The translations under genes and the position numbers were made by a program. From NCBI GenBank assembly GCA_041739345.1, contig JBGSNZ010000001.1, positions 1 through 64,000 on the forward strand: DNA of 64,000 nucleotides, written 5' to 3'. A model generated the notes under the pieces. That model had not been told where the DNA came from. It worked only from the letters and a program-made list of their open reading frames with translations, and did not search any database. Numbering within the stretch: the stretch's first letter is position 1; the number at the start of each line of letters is the position of its first letter. The DNA is from DIGJ01 sp041739345. GTDB taxonomy: Bacteria > Bacillota > Clostridia > Lachnospirales > Lachnospiraceae. Positions 1 to 9,368 of the stretch are shown piece by piece.

Positions 1-1
1 A

Positions 2-1642
2 GCAGCAAGCCCGAACAGTGCAGTGGCTGGAAGCAATATAACACTTACCATCACCCCAGAAAGTGGAAAGCAGCTAAAGGTAGGAAGCCTAAAGTATAAC
101 GATGGAACAAAAGACGTGGCAATAAACGGAAGCAGTTTCACCATGCCGGATGCAAATGTAACAGTAACGGCAGAGTTTGAGGATATACCAATCATACCAG
201 TACCTACGTATGCAGTGAAGATAGAAACACTGACAGGAGGAAGCATCATAGCAAATCAGATAACAGCCGTATCCGGAAGCAGCATTATACTAACCATTAT
301 CCCGGATACTGGTAAGCTGCTTAAGGTAGGAAGCTTAAAGTATAATGATGGAACAAAAGATGTAACAATAAGCGGTAATAGCTTTGTGATGCCAGAAGCA
401 AATATAACAATAACAGCAGAATTTGAGAATGTACCAGTCTCATCAACTGATACGAATCTACTTAATATTGTGACGCCAAAATCAATTACCGGTTTGGTGA
501 ACGGCACGGCAAAATCTGTGGCAGCATTTGGATTACCAGCTACAATCACTATAATAACCTCTGGTGGCAATAGCAGTGCTTCTGTCGTATGGGATGTAGC
601 ATCTTGTGCATATGACCAAAACTCCTTAAATGCACAGAGCTTTACGGTGACAGGCATGTTGACTCTTCCATCTGGAGTAGTGAATACAAATAATATCAAT
701 TTATCCGTAACGATTTCCGTATCAGTGAATCAAAGTACGAATTCAGGCAGCGGCACAGGAGTAATCATTCCGACAACCAATGCGGAACCAAAACTTCCAA
801 GTGTTGAAGGAAGCAAAGCAAAGGGTTGGGATTCTGTTATCGAATATATTACGGATAATAATACAGGTAGTATCACAGTAAATATGAACGGGAGCACCAC
901 AGCCACACCGGATGTATTTAATGCTATTAAGGGAAAAGACATCAAACTCACCTTGGATCTTGGTAAAGGAATTCAGTGGACTATCAATGGAACAGATATA
1001 CCAAAAAGCATGGATAGCACAAAGCTCCACGGCATTGATCTGAATTTGTCAATGAATACAGACCGTATTCCGGCGGAACTTCTGAGTAATTTGCCGGATA
1101 CGGATAAGGTACAAATATCACTGGCATATGAAGGAAGCTTTGGTTTTACAGCGACATTAAGAGTGCCTCTGAATGCAAAGAATAGCGGAAAGGTCGCAAA
1201 TCTATTCTATTATAATCCGGTTAAGAATCAGTTGGAGCTACAGGCTGTAGGAGTGGTAGACAAAAAGGGAAATGTTGAATTCCCATTTACCCATGCTTCT
1301 GATTATGTAATTGTAATGAGCAATACAGCAATGCTAGAGGATGAAATAGATGCGATTACAGTTACCCCTGTAAAGAAAACCCTTTATATCGGAGGAACAA
1401 AAAGAAAAAGTGTCACAATAAAAACAATTATTCCAGAAGTTGTGCAAAAAGCAGTTGCCGATGGATTATGCGATATGAAAATAACCTATAAATCAAGTAA
1501 ACCGAAGGTGGCAACCGTATCCAAATCAGGTAAGATAATTGCGAAAAAAGCGGGTGCGACAACCATAACGACAACAATTACGATAAATGGGGTGAAAAAA
1601 AGCTTCCAGACTACAATAAAAGTGAAAAAAACTACTGATTAA
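2..1642 (+). CDS. Repeat-rich cell-surface protein, 5' end outside window
   Basis: This is the C-terminal part of a larger secreted or wall-associated protein. The reading frame is open from the first bases, and the residues before the first possible start (GTG at 23) already match the internal repeat, so the gene begins upstream. Two copies of a roughly 75-residue beta-rich repeat (LKVGSLKYNDGTKDV followed by MPxANxTxTAEFE) resemble InlB-type B repeats. Next comes an Ig-like segment, then a mixed beta region with a WDSVIEYI start. A Big_2-like Ig domain (VTPVKKTLYIGG to VKKTTD) ends the protein. There is no sortase motif or SLH domain, so anchoring is unknown. It sits before a two-component system and another repeat-rich secreted protein. 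Adhesin or binding function is inferred from architecture only. Confidence 0.75.
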   Translation, partial: AASPNSAVAGSNITLTITPESGKQLKVGSLKYNDGTKDVAINGSSFTMPDANVTVTAEFEDIPIIPVPTYAVKIETLTGGSIIANQITAVSGSSIILTIIPDTGKLLKVGSLKYNDGTKDVTISGNSFVMPEANITITAEFENVPVSSTDTNLLNIVTPKSITGLVNGTAKSVAAFGLPATITIITSGGNSSASVVWDVASCAYDQNSLNAQSFTVTGMLTLPSGVVNTNNINLSVTISVSVNQSTNSGSGTGVIIPTTNAEPKLPSVEGSKAKGWDSVIEYITDNNTGSITVNMNGSTTATPDVFNAIKGKDIKLTLDLGKGIQWTINGTDIPKSMDSTKLHGIDLNLSMNTDRIPAELLSNLPDTDKVQISLAYEGSFGFTATLRVPLNAKNSGKVANLFYYNPVKNQLELQAVGVVDKKGNVEFPFTHASDYVIVMSNTAMLEDEIDAITVTPVKKTLYIGGTKRKSVTIKTIIPEVVQKAVADGLCDMKITYKSSKPKVATVSKSGKIIAKKAGATTITTTITINGVKKSFQTTIKVKKTTD

Positions 1643-1664
1643 GTGATTGCAAAAAATTAACCAT

Positions 1665-1704
1665 AGGGCTGACGCACTAAGCAATTAGTGCGCAGCCCTC
1701 TTTT
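1665..1704 (+). terminator. Rho-independent terminator after surface-protein gene
   Basis: A GC-rich stem pairs AGGGCTG-A-CGCACTAA with TTAGTGCGCAGCCCT across a GCAA loop, with one bulged A, followed by CTTTTC. It lies 22 bases after the stop codon. Confidence 0.85.
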
Positions 1705-1836
1705 CGTGTAAAATGAGATAGTAATTTCATGTATTTATTAGAGGATATGTAATTGTTTAAATATTTGCAGCATGGTAAACTAAGCACAGTGGAAGCAGGT
1801 GGAAAAAGTTGGAATTTATACTATAGGGAGATAACA

Positions 1837-3516
1837 ATGGATATTGTCAGATTAATTTATAATTTTCTTGTGTTATTATCAATGTTATGTGCTATTTTTT
1901 TGTTGAAATATTCTTATTCTAGACGAAATATACCGGGTGCGAAATATTTTATTCTGGTGATCATAACAATGATAATATATGATTGCCTATATATCGGAGA
2001 ATTAAATGCTACAAATTTTCAAAATGCGTTAATCTGGTTTCACTTGGAGCATTTAGTCATACCGTTAATACATTATTATTGGTTTATGATGAGTATTGAT
2101 TATGTACGATTACCGAAAAATGAAAGCCGCATTTTAAAATATATCATGCTATGCCATCCGATTTTAGCGTACATATTATATTTTACAAACGGTTTTCATC
2201 ATTTATATATTTCTAAATTTCATTTCATAAGCAATGGGTATTTTAAAGTAATAAGTACAACAAAAGGGATATTGTACATTGCACCGGTCATATGGGGATC
2301 AGCCCTTGGGCTGATATCGATATTTCTATATGTTAGGTCTTGTATCAAAGCTCACCGGCTTTACCGCAAGGGATATATCATTATGATAACTGCATCGATC
2401 ATTCCGTGGGTAACCATATTTATCAATGTTTGTGGATTGAATCCTCTGGGTGTAGATAACTTTCCTGTTGCTACAAGTGTTTCTGGTTTGCTATATCTTT
2501 ATGGGATTTTCCAGTATCATATTTTCAATACCATACCAATAGCTACCGAAACCGTCTTTCGACAGGCGAGAGAAGGAATTATACTACTGGATTACATGGA
2601 CCGAATCATTGAAGCAAATGAAGTTGCTGTGGGTATGTATCCGGAGCTTAAGTATTTAAAAAAAGAGAATACACTTTCTTCCTTTGTGCAAAGGCACCCT
2701 GAGTTTGGAGGTCTTTTGGATAATAAAGATGGCGTTAATCTGCATTATCTAGAAGAACACAAGGACAGATATTATATTGCAAAGGTAAATGGGATAGCAT
2801 CGGAGGATGATTTGCAGATTGGAAAAATAATAACCATCTCGGACATGACTCAGATCATTCAACATCAAAAGAAGCTGGAACTGATCGCTACAGACGCAAT
2901 TGATAAAGCGGAAACAAATGAAATATCATTTTTGCAGGCGCAGATCAATCCGCACTTTTTGAATAATACGCTGAGTGTAATAGCCTCAATGATTACAAGA
3001 GCACCAGAGGAGGCAAAGGTACTGATTACAGATCTTGGGGAGTATTTGTCACGTTGCTATTATTTTGACAGTGCATCTTCGATGATATCGTTAAAGAAGG
3101 AATTAGAAACCATTTTCATCTATGTAAATATTGAGAAAGCGAGATTTCGGGAACGAGTAAATTTTCATATAGTCTGTGACAGCATACCTGAAATTAATGT
3201 TCCAAGACTTGTGCTACAGCCATTGGTGGAGAATGCAATACGACATGGTATATTAAAGAAAGCGCAGGGAGGAAATGTATGGTTGCGCATTGAGCGTATG
3301 GATGAAGGGATACTCTTTGAGGTAAAGGATGACGGAGTTGGAATGTCTGACGAAATGATGGCCTCATTGACCATAGCGAATCCGGACAGGAAGGGTATTG
3401 GAATTATAAATATACATAACAGACTACAGAAATATTATCGGGAAGGTTTAACAATAAAAAAGGCGGAAAGTGGTACCTCGGTATCATTTTATATTCCGGA
3501 GGATGAATTGAAGTAA
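1837..3516 (+). CDS. LytS/YesM-like sensor histidine kinase with N-terminal 7TM region
   Basis: A membrane sensor kinase of about 559 residues. The first ~220 residues hold seven hydrophobic segments typical of the 7TM N-terminal region found on some histidine kinases. A PAS-like segment follows (from TVFRQAREGIILLDYMDR). The phosphoacceptor region is of His_kinase/LytS type, with QAQINPHFLNN and His373 as the likely phosphorylated residue. The ATPase domain shows an N box (LQPLVENAIRHG) and glycine boxes DDGVGM and GIGIINIHNR. I chose ATG 1837 because TAGGGAG lies just upstream; a TTG at 1753 would add 28 unlikely residues. The response regulator begins 21 bases downstream, so the two form one system. 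The ligand is unknown; the flanking genes encode surface proteins. Confidence 0.88.
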   Translation: MDIVRLIYNFLVLLSMLCAIFLLKYSYSRRNIPGAKYFILVIITMIIYDCLYIGELNATNFQNALIWFHLEHLVIPLIHYYWFMMSIDYVRLPKNESRILKYIMLCHPILAYILYFTNGFHHLYISKFHFISNGYFKVISTTKGILYIAPVIWGSALGLISIFLYVRSCIKAHRLYRKGYIIMITASIIPWVTIFINVCGLNPLGVDNFPVATSVSGLLYLYGIFQYHIFNTIPIATETVFRQAREGIILLDYMDRIIEANEVAVGMYPELKYLKKENTLSSFVQRHPEFGGLLDNKDGVNLHYLEEHKDRYYIAKVNGIASEDDLQIGKIITISDMTQIIQHQKKLELIATDAIDKAETNEISFLQAQINPHFLNNTLSVIASMITRAPEEAKVLITDLGEYLSRCYYFDSASSMISLKKELETIFIYVNIEKARFRERVNFHIVCDSIPEINVPRLVLQPLVENAIRHGILKKAQGGNVWLRIERMDEGILFEVKDDGVGMSDEMMASLTIANPDRKGIGIINIHNRLQKYYREGLTIKKAESGTSVSFYIPEDELK

Positions 3517-3537
3517 GAAATAGAGGGGGCGATACAA

Positions 3538-4662
3538 ATGATGAGTGCGATCGTAGTCGATGATGAATGGTATATATCGGAAGAAATAGGAGATCTGGCG
3601 GAAGGGACAGGCTTGATTCATGTAATGAAGAAGTATAATAATCCGCTCATGGTACTGGAGGAAATGCAGGAGATCCTGCCGGATATAGCATTTATCGATA
3701 TTGAGATGCCTGAAGTAGACGGCATTACTCTTGCAGAGCGGCTTTTAGAGCGAAAGCCCGATCTTATCATAGCATTTATCACAAGCTGGAACACCTATGC
3801 AGTTCAGGCTTTTGAGCTGAATGCAATTGATTATATCATGAAGCCGATTAAGACGGAACGTTTTGAACGAATGGTTGGAAGAATCAAAGATAAATATGAG
3901 AGTAATCAAAGGCTTCTGTCCAAAAACTTAAAAATTAAAAGCTTTGGCAGTCTGGAAGTGAGTTGTGGTGGTGTTCCGGTAAAATGGGAACGCTCAAAGG
4001 CAGAAGAATTATTTGCTTTTTTATTGATGAATCATAACAAGTATGTGAGCAAGAGTACAATCGTTGATAATCTTTGGCCGAACTATGAGCCTTCGAAGGT
4101 TCTTCAAATATTACAGACGTCCATTTGCAGAATAAGAAATGTGTTCGCCGGATTAAGAGATATTGTCACCCTTAGTTATAGCAATCATAGCTACTGCCTT
4201 AGCATATCAAATGCAGATTGTGATTTGATTCAAGTTGAGGAAATAATGAGCAACTATGAGTATAAAGAGGGTCAGAGCATATTTAAAATCGAAGAAGCAT
4301 TTTTAATTTATGAGAAGGGTTTCCTTGAACAGCAGGGTTATTTGTGGAGTAGTCAAAAAAATGAGGAGCTGAGGAAAAAATTCATCCTAGTAATTAATGA
4401 TATTGTGCAAAAGTATAGTTGTGATCAGAGGGAAGAACAGGCGCGATTTTTGAAATACCTAACCATACTAGAACCATTTAATGATGAAGCCAATTACCGA
4501 TTGCTGCTGACTTATATTAATTATGGACATGATAATAAGGCATTGAATCATTACCTATGGTTGAAAAGCGTATTAAAAGAAGAATATGATGCTGTTCCAT
4601 CCGAAACCATTGATCAATTATGTAAGACGCATCTATCCAAGGATAATACGAATTCGTATTAG
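3538..4662 (+). CDS. Response regulator with REC, winged-helix and SARP-like BTAD domains
   Basis: A transcription regulator of 374 residues. The N-terminal receiver domain has the acidic pair VDDE, the phosphoacceptor Asp54 in FIDIEMPEVDG, a conserved Ser in ITSW and the lysine in YIMKPIK. Residues ~135-230 look like an OmpR-type winged helix (SFGSLEVSCGG, LWPNYEPSKVLQILQTSICRIR). Residues ~250-370 form a helical bacterial transcriptional activator region as in SARP-type regulators. It follows its partner kinase by 21 bases, with AGAGGGGGCGA as ribosome site. ATG 3538 and ATG 3541 are tandem; either is possible. A nearby target could be the secreted repeat protein just downstream, which is inference. 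Confidence 0.88.
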   Translation: MMSAIVVDDEWYISEEIGDLAEGTGLIHVMKKYNNPLMVLEEMQEILPDIAFIDIEMPEVDGITLAERLLERKPDLIIAFITSWNTYAVQAFELNAIDYIMKPIKTERFERMVGRIKDKYESNQRLLSKNLKIKSFGSLEVSCGGVPVKWERSKAEELFAFLLMNHNKYVSKSTIVDNLWPNYEPSKVLQILQTSICRIRNVFAGLRDIVTLSYSNHSYCLSISNADCDLIQVEEIMSNYEYKEGQSIFKIEEAFLIYEKGFLEQQGYLWSSQKNEELRKKFILVINDIVQKYSCDQREEQARFLKYLTILEPFNDEANYRLLLTYINYGHDNKALNHYLWLKSVLKEEYDAVPSETIDQLCKTHLSKDNTNSY

Positions 4663-4779
4663 GAACAAGCCGATTTGTAAGAATCCTGTCAGAATGCATT
4701 GCTATAATAATCGTGAGTGAATAGTTACTTATGGGCAAAGACATCTGAAGTAGAATAACAAAGACGAGGAGAGGATACA

Positions 4780-7155
4780 TTGAAGAATACGAAACAAAGA
4801 AAGATTTTTACAGTGATATTAGCACTGGCAATGGTAGTTACAATGTTTGCTGATTTACCACTTATATCAAGTGCCAAAACCACTACAACAACTTCCAGCG
4901 CAGTCACTGACACTTCCAAAACCAAGACAACGGCCAATGTCCGTACAGCAGCTGAGTTAAATAAAGCATTGGCGAACAGAAAAATAACCACCATTAACTT
5001 AACTAGAAATATTAAGGCTAGTCCTACTATAACTCGCTCCCTTTCCATTAATTTTGGTAAATACAAGATAACTGGGAACGTTACTTTTCAGCATATTGGC
5101 ACTGGAACATCTGTATTAACTGGAAATGCCGGAACCAGAATTAAAGGTTCCTTAACTGTAGATACAAAAAATGCTTCCTTTCACAATGGTATTACAGTTA
5201 GTAAACCAATCAATGTTGTAGATGTAAAAATTGGAACCTATGTAGAGTCAGGGGAAAATAACCGACTAACTATCTCCGATAAAAATGGAGCAGTAATAAC
5301 CATTACAGGTGATCTCTCGTCTATTGTAATGAGTGCAGACGTAAATGGAAAGTTCACATTAAAAGTAGCCCAAGGTGCTACCATTAAAAGTATCATTAGC
5401 AATGCTCCAATCAATATTATTGTGGCTGATGGTGCAATGGTAACCAGTATAACGGCGGCACCTGGTTCCACTGGGACAATCATTACCAATAATGGAACCA
5501 TAGGTTCCTTAACTTCCTATTCTGCGATACAGTTGGAAGCCAATACGGCTCCAACCACTACAACGATAGCAGGTGCTGGAACAATTGAGGTTTCTGGAAC
5601 AAATGCCGATGATGTTACCATCATTGATACAAAAACTGCAAGTACTCCAAGTACTCCAAGTACTCCGAGTACTCCAAGTACTCCGAGTACTCCGAGTGGG
5701 TCTACTACTCCAGAAACTCCAAGTACTCCAAGTGCCCCAAGTAGTTCTGTTACTCCAGATACTGCAAGTACTCCAAGTACACCAAGTACACCAAGTACAC
5801 CAAGTACTCCAGTTACTCTGAGCACCATAGATATTGCTGCAATCACAGGAGTAACAATTCCAGTAACCGGAGCACTACCTGTATCCACCATCGCAGATAC
5901 CAGTGAATACACGGCAACAATTTCATGGAAACCTGTGAATGCAACGTTTTCCGCGGACACATCCTACACCGCGACGATTACAATAACACCAAAAACGAAC
6001 TATACCTTGTCTGGAGTGCCTGCTAATTTCTTTACTGTAGACGGAGCCGTTACAACAAATGTGATTGGTTCCGGAGAGGTAAAAGCTGTATTCCCAAATA
6101 CAGCAGGATTACCGCCAACGGTAAGTGATGTAACTGTGACATCATCTGGTAACGTTTATACAAAAGGCACAACACAATCATTTAGTGCAACGGTAACAGG
6201 CTTCAATAATCCAACTCAGTCTGTAACGTGGAACGTAACAGGTCAAACTAGTACAAATACAATGATAGATACGAATGGTATTCTGACCGTAGGATCAGAT
6301 GAAGCATCCACACAACTTATAGTCACAGCCAATTCAACCTTTGATACCAGCAAATCAGGTTCCTTTACGGTTTATCCTCCTGTCCCAGTTGTGATAATTC
6401 CAATTACACCGCCAATTGGGCCAGTAGATACCACTCCGACGGTAAGCAGCGTAACAGTAACGTCATCTATCACGTATTTTAAAAAAGGCATAACACAAAC
6501 ATTTAGCGCAACTGTTACAGGTACTAACAATCCAAGTCAGTCTGTCAAATGGAACGTGTCTGGTCAGAGCAGTAGTGAAACTAAAATAGACGTAAGCGGT
6601 AATCTGACCGTGGGAGCAGATGAAACTGCTAAAAATCTTACAATTACTGCTACATCAACTCTTGACTCAAGTAAATCTGGCACATATTCTGTACATGCCT
6701 TTTCAATAGGAGTTAAATACCATCTTAAAATGTGTTTCGCTGATGGTGAACCTAATCAGTTTGAAACTATTCACGGGGTTGACGGAGAAACTGTCGGCTT
6801 CGCAGAAATTACATCACAATATTCTTCCCGAGAAACCCTTGGTTTTTACGCTGAGCTTTATGGAGACATACCAGCCGGAGCAGCTATTGTTGTACAAGCG
6901 TATAATGCTAAAAAATACGGTTGGCAAAACGCAACCCCAGGAGATTTTTTAGGTACTACTGGTGATAGGGAAATGCTAGCTATGAGAATAACTTTATCCG
7001 GTTTGCCTAACTATAAAGTGGTATATCGTATTCACGATCAAAGTGGCTGGCAAGACGTGAAGCAGACAGTCAATGGAACCACGATTGAAGATGCTGCCAT
7101 CGCAGGAGGTAATTCATTGATTGATGAGATTGAAATCGCAATCTCACCATATTAA
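4780..7155 (+). CDS. Secreted repeat protein with PST linker and ChW-like C-terminus
   Basis: A predicted exported protein of 791 residues, starting at TTG with GAGGAGAGG upstream. The first ~30 residues are a signal peptide (KQRK, a hydrophobic stretch, then ISSAKT). Residues ~50-270 form a repetitive beta-rich region suggestive of a right-handed beta helix. A low-complexity linker of Ser-Thr-Pro repeats occupies ~285-345. Three Ig-like modules follow, the last two near-duplicates (each starts TVSxVTVTSS and has a Gly-Gln-Ser/Thr turn). The C-terminal ~130 residues carry YGWQN...GTTGD and SGWQDVKQTVNG, like the clostridial hydrophobic-W (ChW) repeat. There is no obvious anchor motif. It follows the two-component pair by 117 bases. 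A surface or matrix role is inferred. Confidence 0.8.
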   Translation: MKNTKQRKIFTVILALAMVVTMFADLPLISSAKTTTTTSSAVTDTSKTKTTANVRTAAELNKALANRKITTINLTRNIKASPTITRSLSINFGKYKITGNVTFQHIGTGTSVLTGNAGTRIKGSLTVDTKNASFHNGITVSKPINVVDVKIGTYVESGENNRLTISDKNGAVITITGDLSSIVMSADVNGKFTLKVAQGATIKSIISNAPINIIVADGAMVTSITAAPGSTGTIITNNGTIGSLTSYSAIQLEANTAPTTTTIAGAGTIEVSGTNADDVTIIDTKTASTPSTPSTPSTPSTPSTPSGSTTPETPSTPSAPSSSVTPDTASTPSTPSTPSTPSTPVTLSTIDIAAITGVTIPVTGALPVSTIADTSEYTATISWKPVNATFSADTSYTATITITPKTNYTLSGVPANFFTVDGAVTTNVIGSGEVKAVFPNTAGLPPTVSDVTVTSSGNVYTKGTTQSFSATVTGFNNPTQSVTWNVTGQTSTNTMIDTNGILTVGSDEASTQLIVTANSTFDTSKSGSFTVYPPVPVVIIPITPPIGPVDTTPTVSSVTVTSSITYFKKGITQTFSATVTGTNNPSQSVKWNVSGQSSSETKIDVSGNLTVGADETAKNLTITATSTLDSSKSGTYSVHAFSIGVKYHLKMCFADGEPNQFETIHGVDGETVGFAEITSQYSSRETLGFYAELYGDIPAGAAIVVQAYNAKKYGWQNATPGDFLGTTGDREMLAMRITLSGLPNYKVVYRIHDQSGWQDVKQTVNGTTIEDAAIAGGNSLIDEIEIAISPY
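5638..5822 (+). repeat. In-gene tandem repeat coding a Ser-Thr-Pro linker
   Basis: Imperfect tandem copies of a 9-base unit (AGTACTCCA or AGTACTCCG) run through this stretch of the secreted-protein gene. They encode repeated Ser-Thr-Pro with short interruptions. The unit is in frame, so copy-number change would alter linker length without a frameshift. Confidence 0.9.
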
Positions 7156-7212
7156 TATTCTTATATGAAATAACCATAGACAGCCAATTAAAACGAGTGT
7201 AAATATAAATTG

Positions 7213-7262
7213 AGAGCAGTAGCGAATGACTATTTATCATTCCACTACTGCTCTTATTTTTT
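7213..7262 (+). terminator. Terminator after secreted repeat protein
   Basis: AGAGCAGTAGCGAATGA pairs with TCATTCCACTACTGCTCT around a short AT loop, followed by TATTTTTT. It lies about 60 bases after the stop codon. Confidence 0.85.
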
Positions 7263-7358
7263 GTAAATGGTTCCAAAAGAATTATAACACTGGATATGAT
7301 TCACATTATAATACCATAGGAGGAATGGAAACTACTAATATAAAATAGTTTCTACATA

Positions 7359-7387
7359 TTGACAATATAATTGTTTTATAATATATT
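7359..7387 (+). promoter_or_regulatory. Sigma-A promoter for tetR
   Basis: TTGACA and TATATT are separated by 17 bases, about 65 bases before the tetR start. The surrounding AT-rich dyads could hold an operator, but I could not define one. Confidence 0.65.
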
Positions 7388-7452
7388 ATATTTGTGCAAA
7401 TTACATAAAATAACTTCAATTAATCAGCACAAGGAGAGGGGAGTCAGTCAAT

Positions 7453-8004
7453 ATGAAACAACAGATCATAGATGAATGTATTGAACTTTTTAATGAAAAA
7501 GGCTGCCGATTTACTCTGGATGATATTGTGCAGAGACTTAGAGTTAGCAAAAAAACAATATACAAGTATTTCCTAAGTAAGGAGGATATCTTCAAAGCTA
7601 TTATTGATGAGGCATATGATGATATTCATATTAAGCAGAACTTGATTTTTAATGACAATGCGCTCTTGATCAAAGAGAAGATGTATGCGGTATGTACGGT
7701 TGAAACCAAGTATGATAACCAGATGAGACTGAAGCGGGTTTACGAGTCAGAACAATTACTGCCAGAGATTTATCGTTACTTTATGAAAAAATATGAAGTT
7801 GGCTGGGGGATTATTGAAGAGCTACTAAAACAGGGCATCCAGGAAGGCGTATTTGAAGAGGTGAATGTTGCCTTGGTAATACAGCTATTGATCAATGGAA
7901 TGAAGATGCTTTGCCAAGGTAATTTTCAAGAAGAGAATAATCTCACTTATAAGCAGGGATTGGAGCAGACCGTAAGTATTATCATAAAAGGAATATCAAA
8001 ATGA
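7453..8004 (+). CDS. TetR-family transcriptional regulator
   Basis: A regulator of 183 residues. The N-terminal helix-turn-helix is clear (FTLDDIVQRLRVSKKTIYKYFLSKEDIF). The C-terminal ligand domain is not assignable. A strong AAGGAGAGGGGA ribosome site lies upstream and a sigma-A promoter about 65 bases before the start. The next gene, a broken alpha/beta hydrolase, starts 18 bases after the stop, followed by a broken transporter, so the regulator probably once controlled this small operon and may also control itself. Its inducer is unknown. If its partners are truly dead, it is either an orphan or acts on other loci. Confidence 0.85.
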   Translation: MKQQIIDECIELFNEKGCRFTLDDIVQRLRVSKKTIYKYFLSKEDIFKAIIDEAYDDIHIKQNLIFNDNALLIKEKMYAVCTVETKYDNQMRLKRVYESEQLLPEIYRYFMKKYEVGWGIIEELLKQGIQEGVFEEVNVALVIQLLINGMKMLCQGNFQEENNLTYKQGLEQTVSIIIKGISK

Positions 8005-8022
8005 GTTGGAGGATATAAATAA

Positions 8023-8969
8023 TTGCAAAATATTATAATTATAACCATTCTAGCATTGTTCATTTTGATTGTAGGGGTTGTTCTGGTGATATCCTTTGGG
8101 CTATCTAATTTGATTGTCACACCAAACACCCCTGACCCGGATCAATGCTATATAGATGAGATTGCCAAGGGAAAGATTTTGAAGAAAGATTACGAGCAGG
8201 ACTATCACAGGGAAGATTTCAAACTGTTATCGGACTATGGGTATACGCTTTCTGGTAGTTTTATTCCAAGAGATCCCAATGTGAAGCGAGATGACAAGAA
8301 AGAGAAAGTTGTTGCCCTTGCGCATGGGTATTCATTCTGTCAGTTTGGCAGTGTTAAGTACATAAATATATTTCAAAGACTTGGTTTTGATTGTGTTATC
8401 TATGATCACAGAAATCATGGATATTCCGATAAAGCCGTTACGACAATGGGTTATTATGAAGCCCGTGATCTAAAGAAAGTCTGCGATTATATAAGGACGA
8501 AGCTGGGGGAAAATATTATCATCGGAACCCATGGTGAGTCAATGGGAGCAGCAACGGTTATGATGAATGCTCCGCTTGATAATAAATTGGCATTTGTGAT
8601 TGAGGATTGCGGCTATTCCGATCTTTCAGACCTATTAGCATATAGCCTAAAAAAGATATATCACTTGCCACGTTTTCCTTTTCTATGGGTTGCAAGTCTA
8701 TTCTCGAGACTGCGTGGAGGCATCTTTTTCCATCAGGTAATACCAAAGAATGAGGTAGCAAAGTGTGATTCGATACCTATGTTATTCCTACATGGAGAAA
8801 GAGATGGTTTTGTTCCTACGAGTAGTATCAAAGACATATATAAAGCAAAAAAGGGTACCGGCGGATGAAAATATTTCCGAATGCAGCGCATGCGGAAAGC
8901 TATTGGAACAACAAGGAGGAGTATGAAGGGGAAATTGAATAGTTTTTAAAAGAAATAAAAATAATATAA
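8023..8969 (+). pseudogene. Alpha/beta hydrolase, frameshifted and with premature stop
   Basis: A membrane-anchored hydrolase: TTG start with GGAGGA upstream, an N-terminal transmembrane helix, an ALAHGYSF oxyanion-type segment, nucleophile motif THGESMG and a late Asp in GERDGFVP. The open frame stops at 8868 after KAKKGTGG. From about 8847, one base out of phase, the family-like ending continues as KKGYRRMKIFPNAAHAESYWNN and contains the expected catalytic His (NAAHAES). The slip lies in the AAAAAAGGG run at 8848-8855. That second frame meets TAG at 8940, followed by FLKEIKII and TAA at 8967, so there are probably two lesions. Unless the frameshift is programmed or a sequencing error, the product lacks its catalytic His. 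Confidence 0.8.
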
Positions 8970-8982
8970 GGGGAGAAATTTT

Positions 8983-9268
8983 ATGGAAGAAAAAGTATCT
9001 TTAAAATCGAAACTATGGCTGTCAGGCGCAGATGGTTTCTGTGGTATCTTATGTGGTTTGGTCACAGGCGGAGGATTAACTTACTTTGTGCCTGGCCATG
9101 GCCTTTGGTGGAGGAATACTATCGGTCGCAGCTTTTAGTTTCGTTACCGTGGGTTTTGGCTTTGCTGGTGGTATGTATCTGATACCAGTCATGAATGGGG
9201 ATGTCATTGACTATGATGAAAGCAAGACATTACTTCGCCGTGAAGGTATGTATGCAGGTGTAAACTAA
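8983..9268 (+). pseudogene. GPH-type (MelB-like) sugar transporter remnant, internally deleted
   Basis: Two fragments of one transporter family are joined here. From ATG 8983 (AAGGGGAGAAA upstream) the frame reads LWLSGADGFCGILCGLVTGG, like the first helix of glycoside-pentoside-hexuronide symporters. Near 9086 the coding sense jumps to another frame, which reads MAFGGGILSVAAF and then NGDVIDYDESKTLLRREGMYAGVN, a conserved late segment of that family. It then stops. Members are normally ~450 residues, so the middle and the last helices are missing. It follows the broken hydrolase by 13 bases. The original substrate cannot be inferred. Confidence 0.8.
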
Positions 9269-9292
9269 TGAATACTTAAAGTAGGGAATATA

Positions 9293-9333
9293 GTAGCAGG
9301 AGGCTAATCAAAAAATGATTAGCCTCCTGCTAC
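9293..9333. terminator. Perfect 18-bp hairpin, probable bidirectional terminator
   Basis: GTAGCAGGAGGCTAATCA and its exact complement flank a five-A loop between the transporter remnant (plus) and the kinase gene (minus). T-rich sequence follows on the plus side. It could serve both converging genes. Confidence 0.7.
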
Positions 9334-9368
9334 ATTTGTATTCTTAATAAGTGAAGCGGTCTGCGGGC

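Noticed and set aside
5638..5822. Possible CRISPR-like array of short direct repeats
   Set aside because: The unit is 9 bases with no spacers and is in frame within a gene.
5517..5960. Long open frames on the minus strand and in another plus frame over the Ser-Thr-Pro repeat
   Set aside because: They arise from the 9-base repeat, read as LGVLGV or QVLQVL. No ribosome site is present and the secreted-protein frame explains the region.
9086..9268. A short real gene for a 60-residue membrane protein
   Set aside because: Its sequence is an interior segment of GPH transporters and it has no proper start site, so it is part of the remnant.
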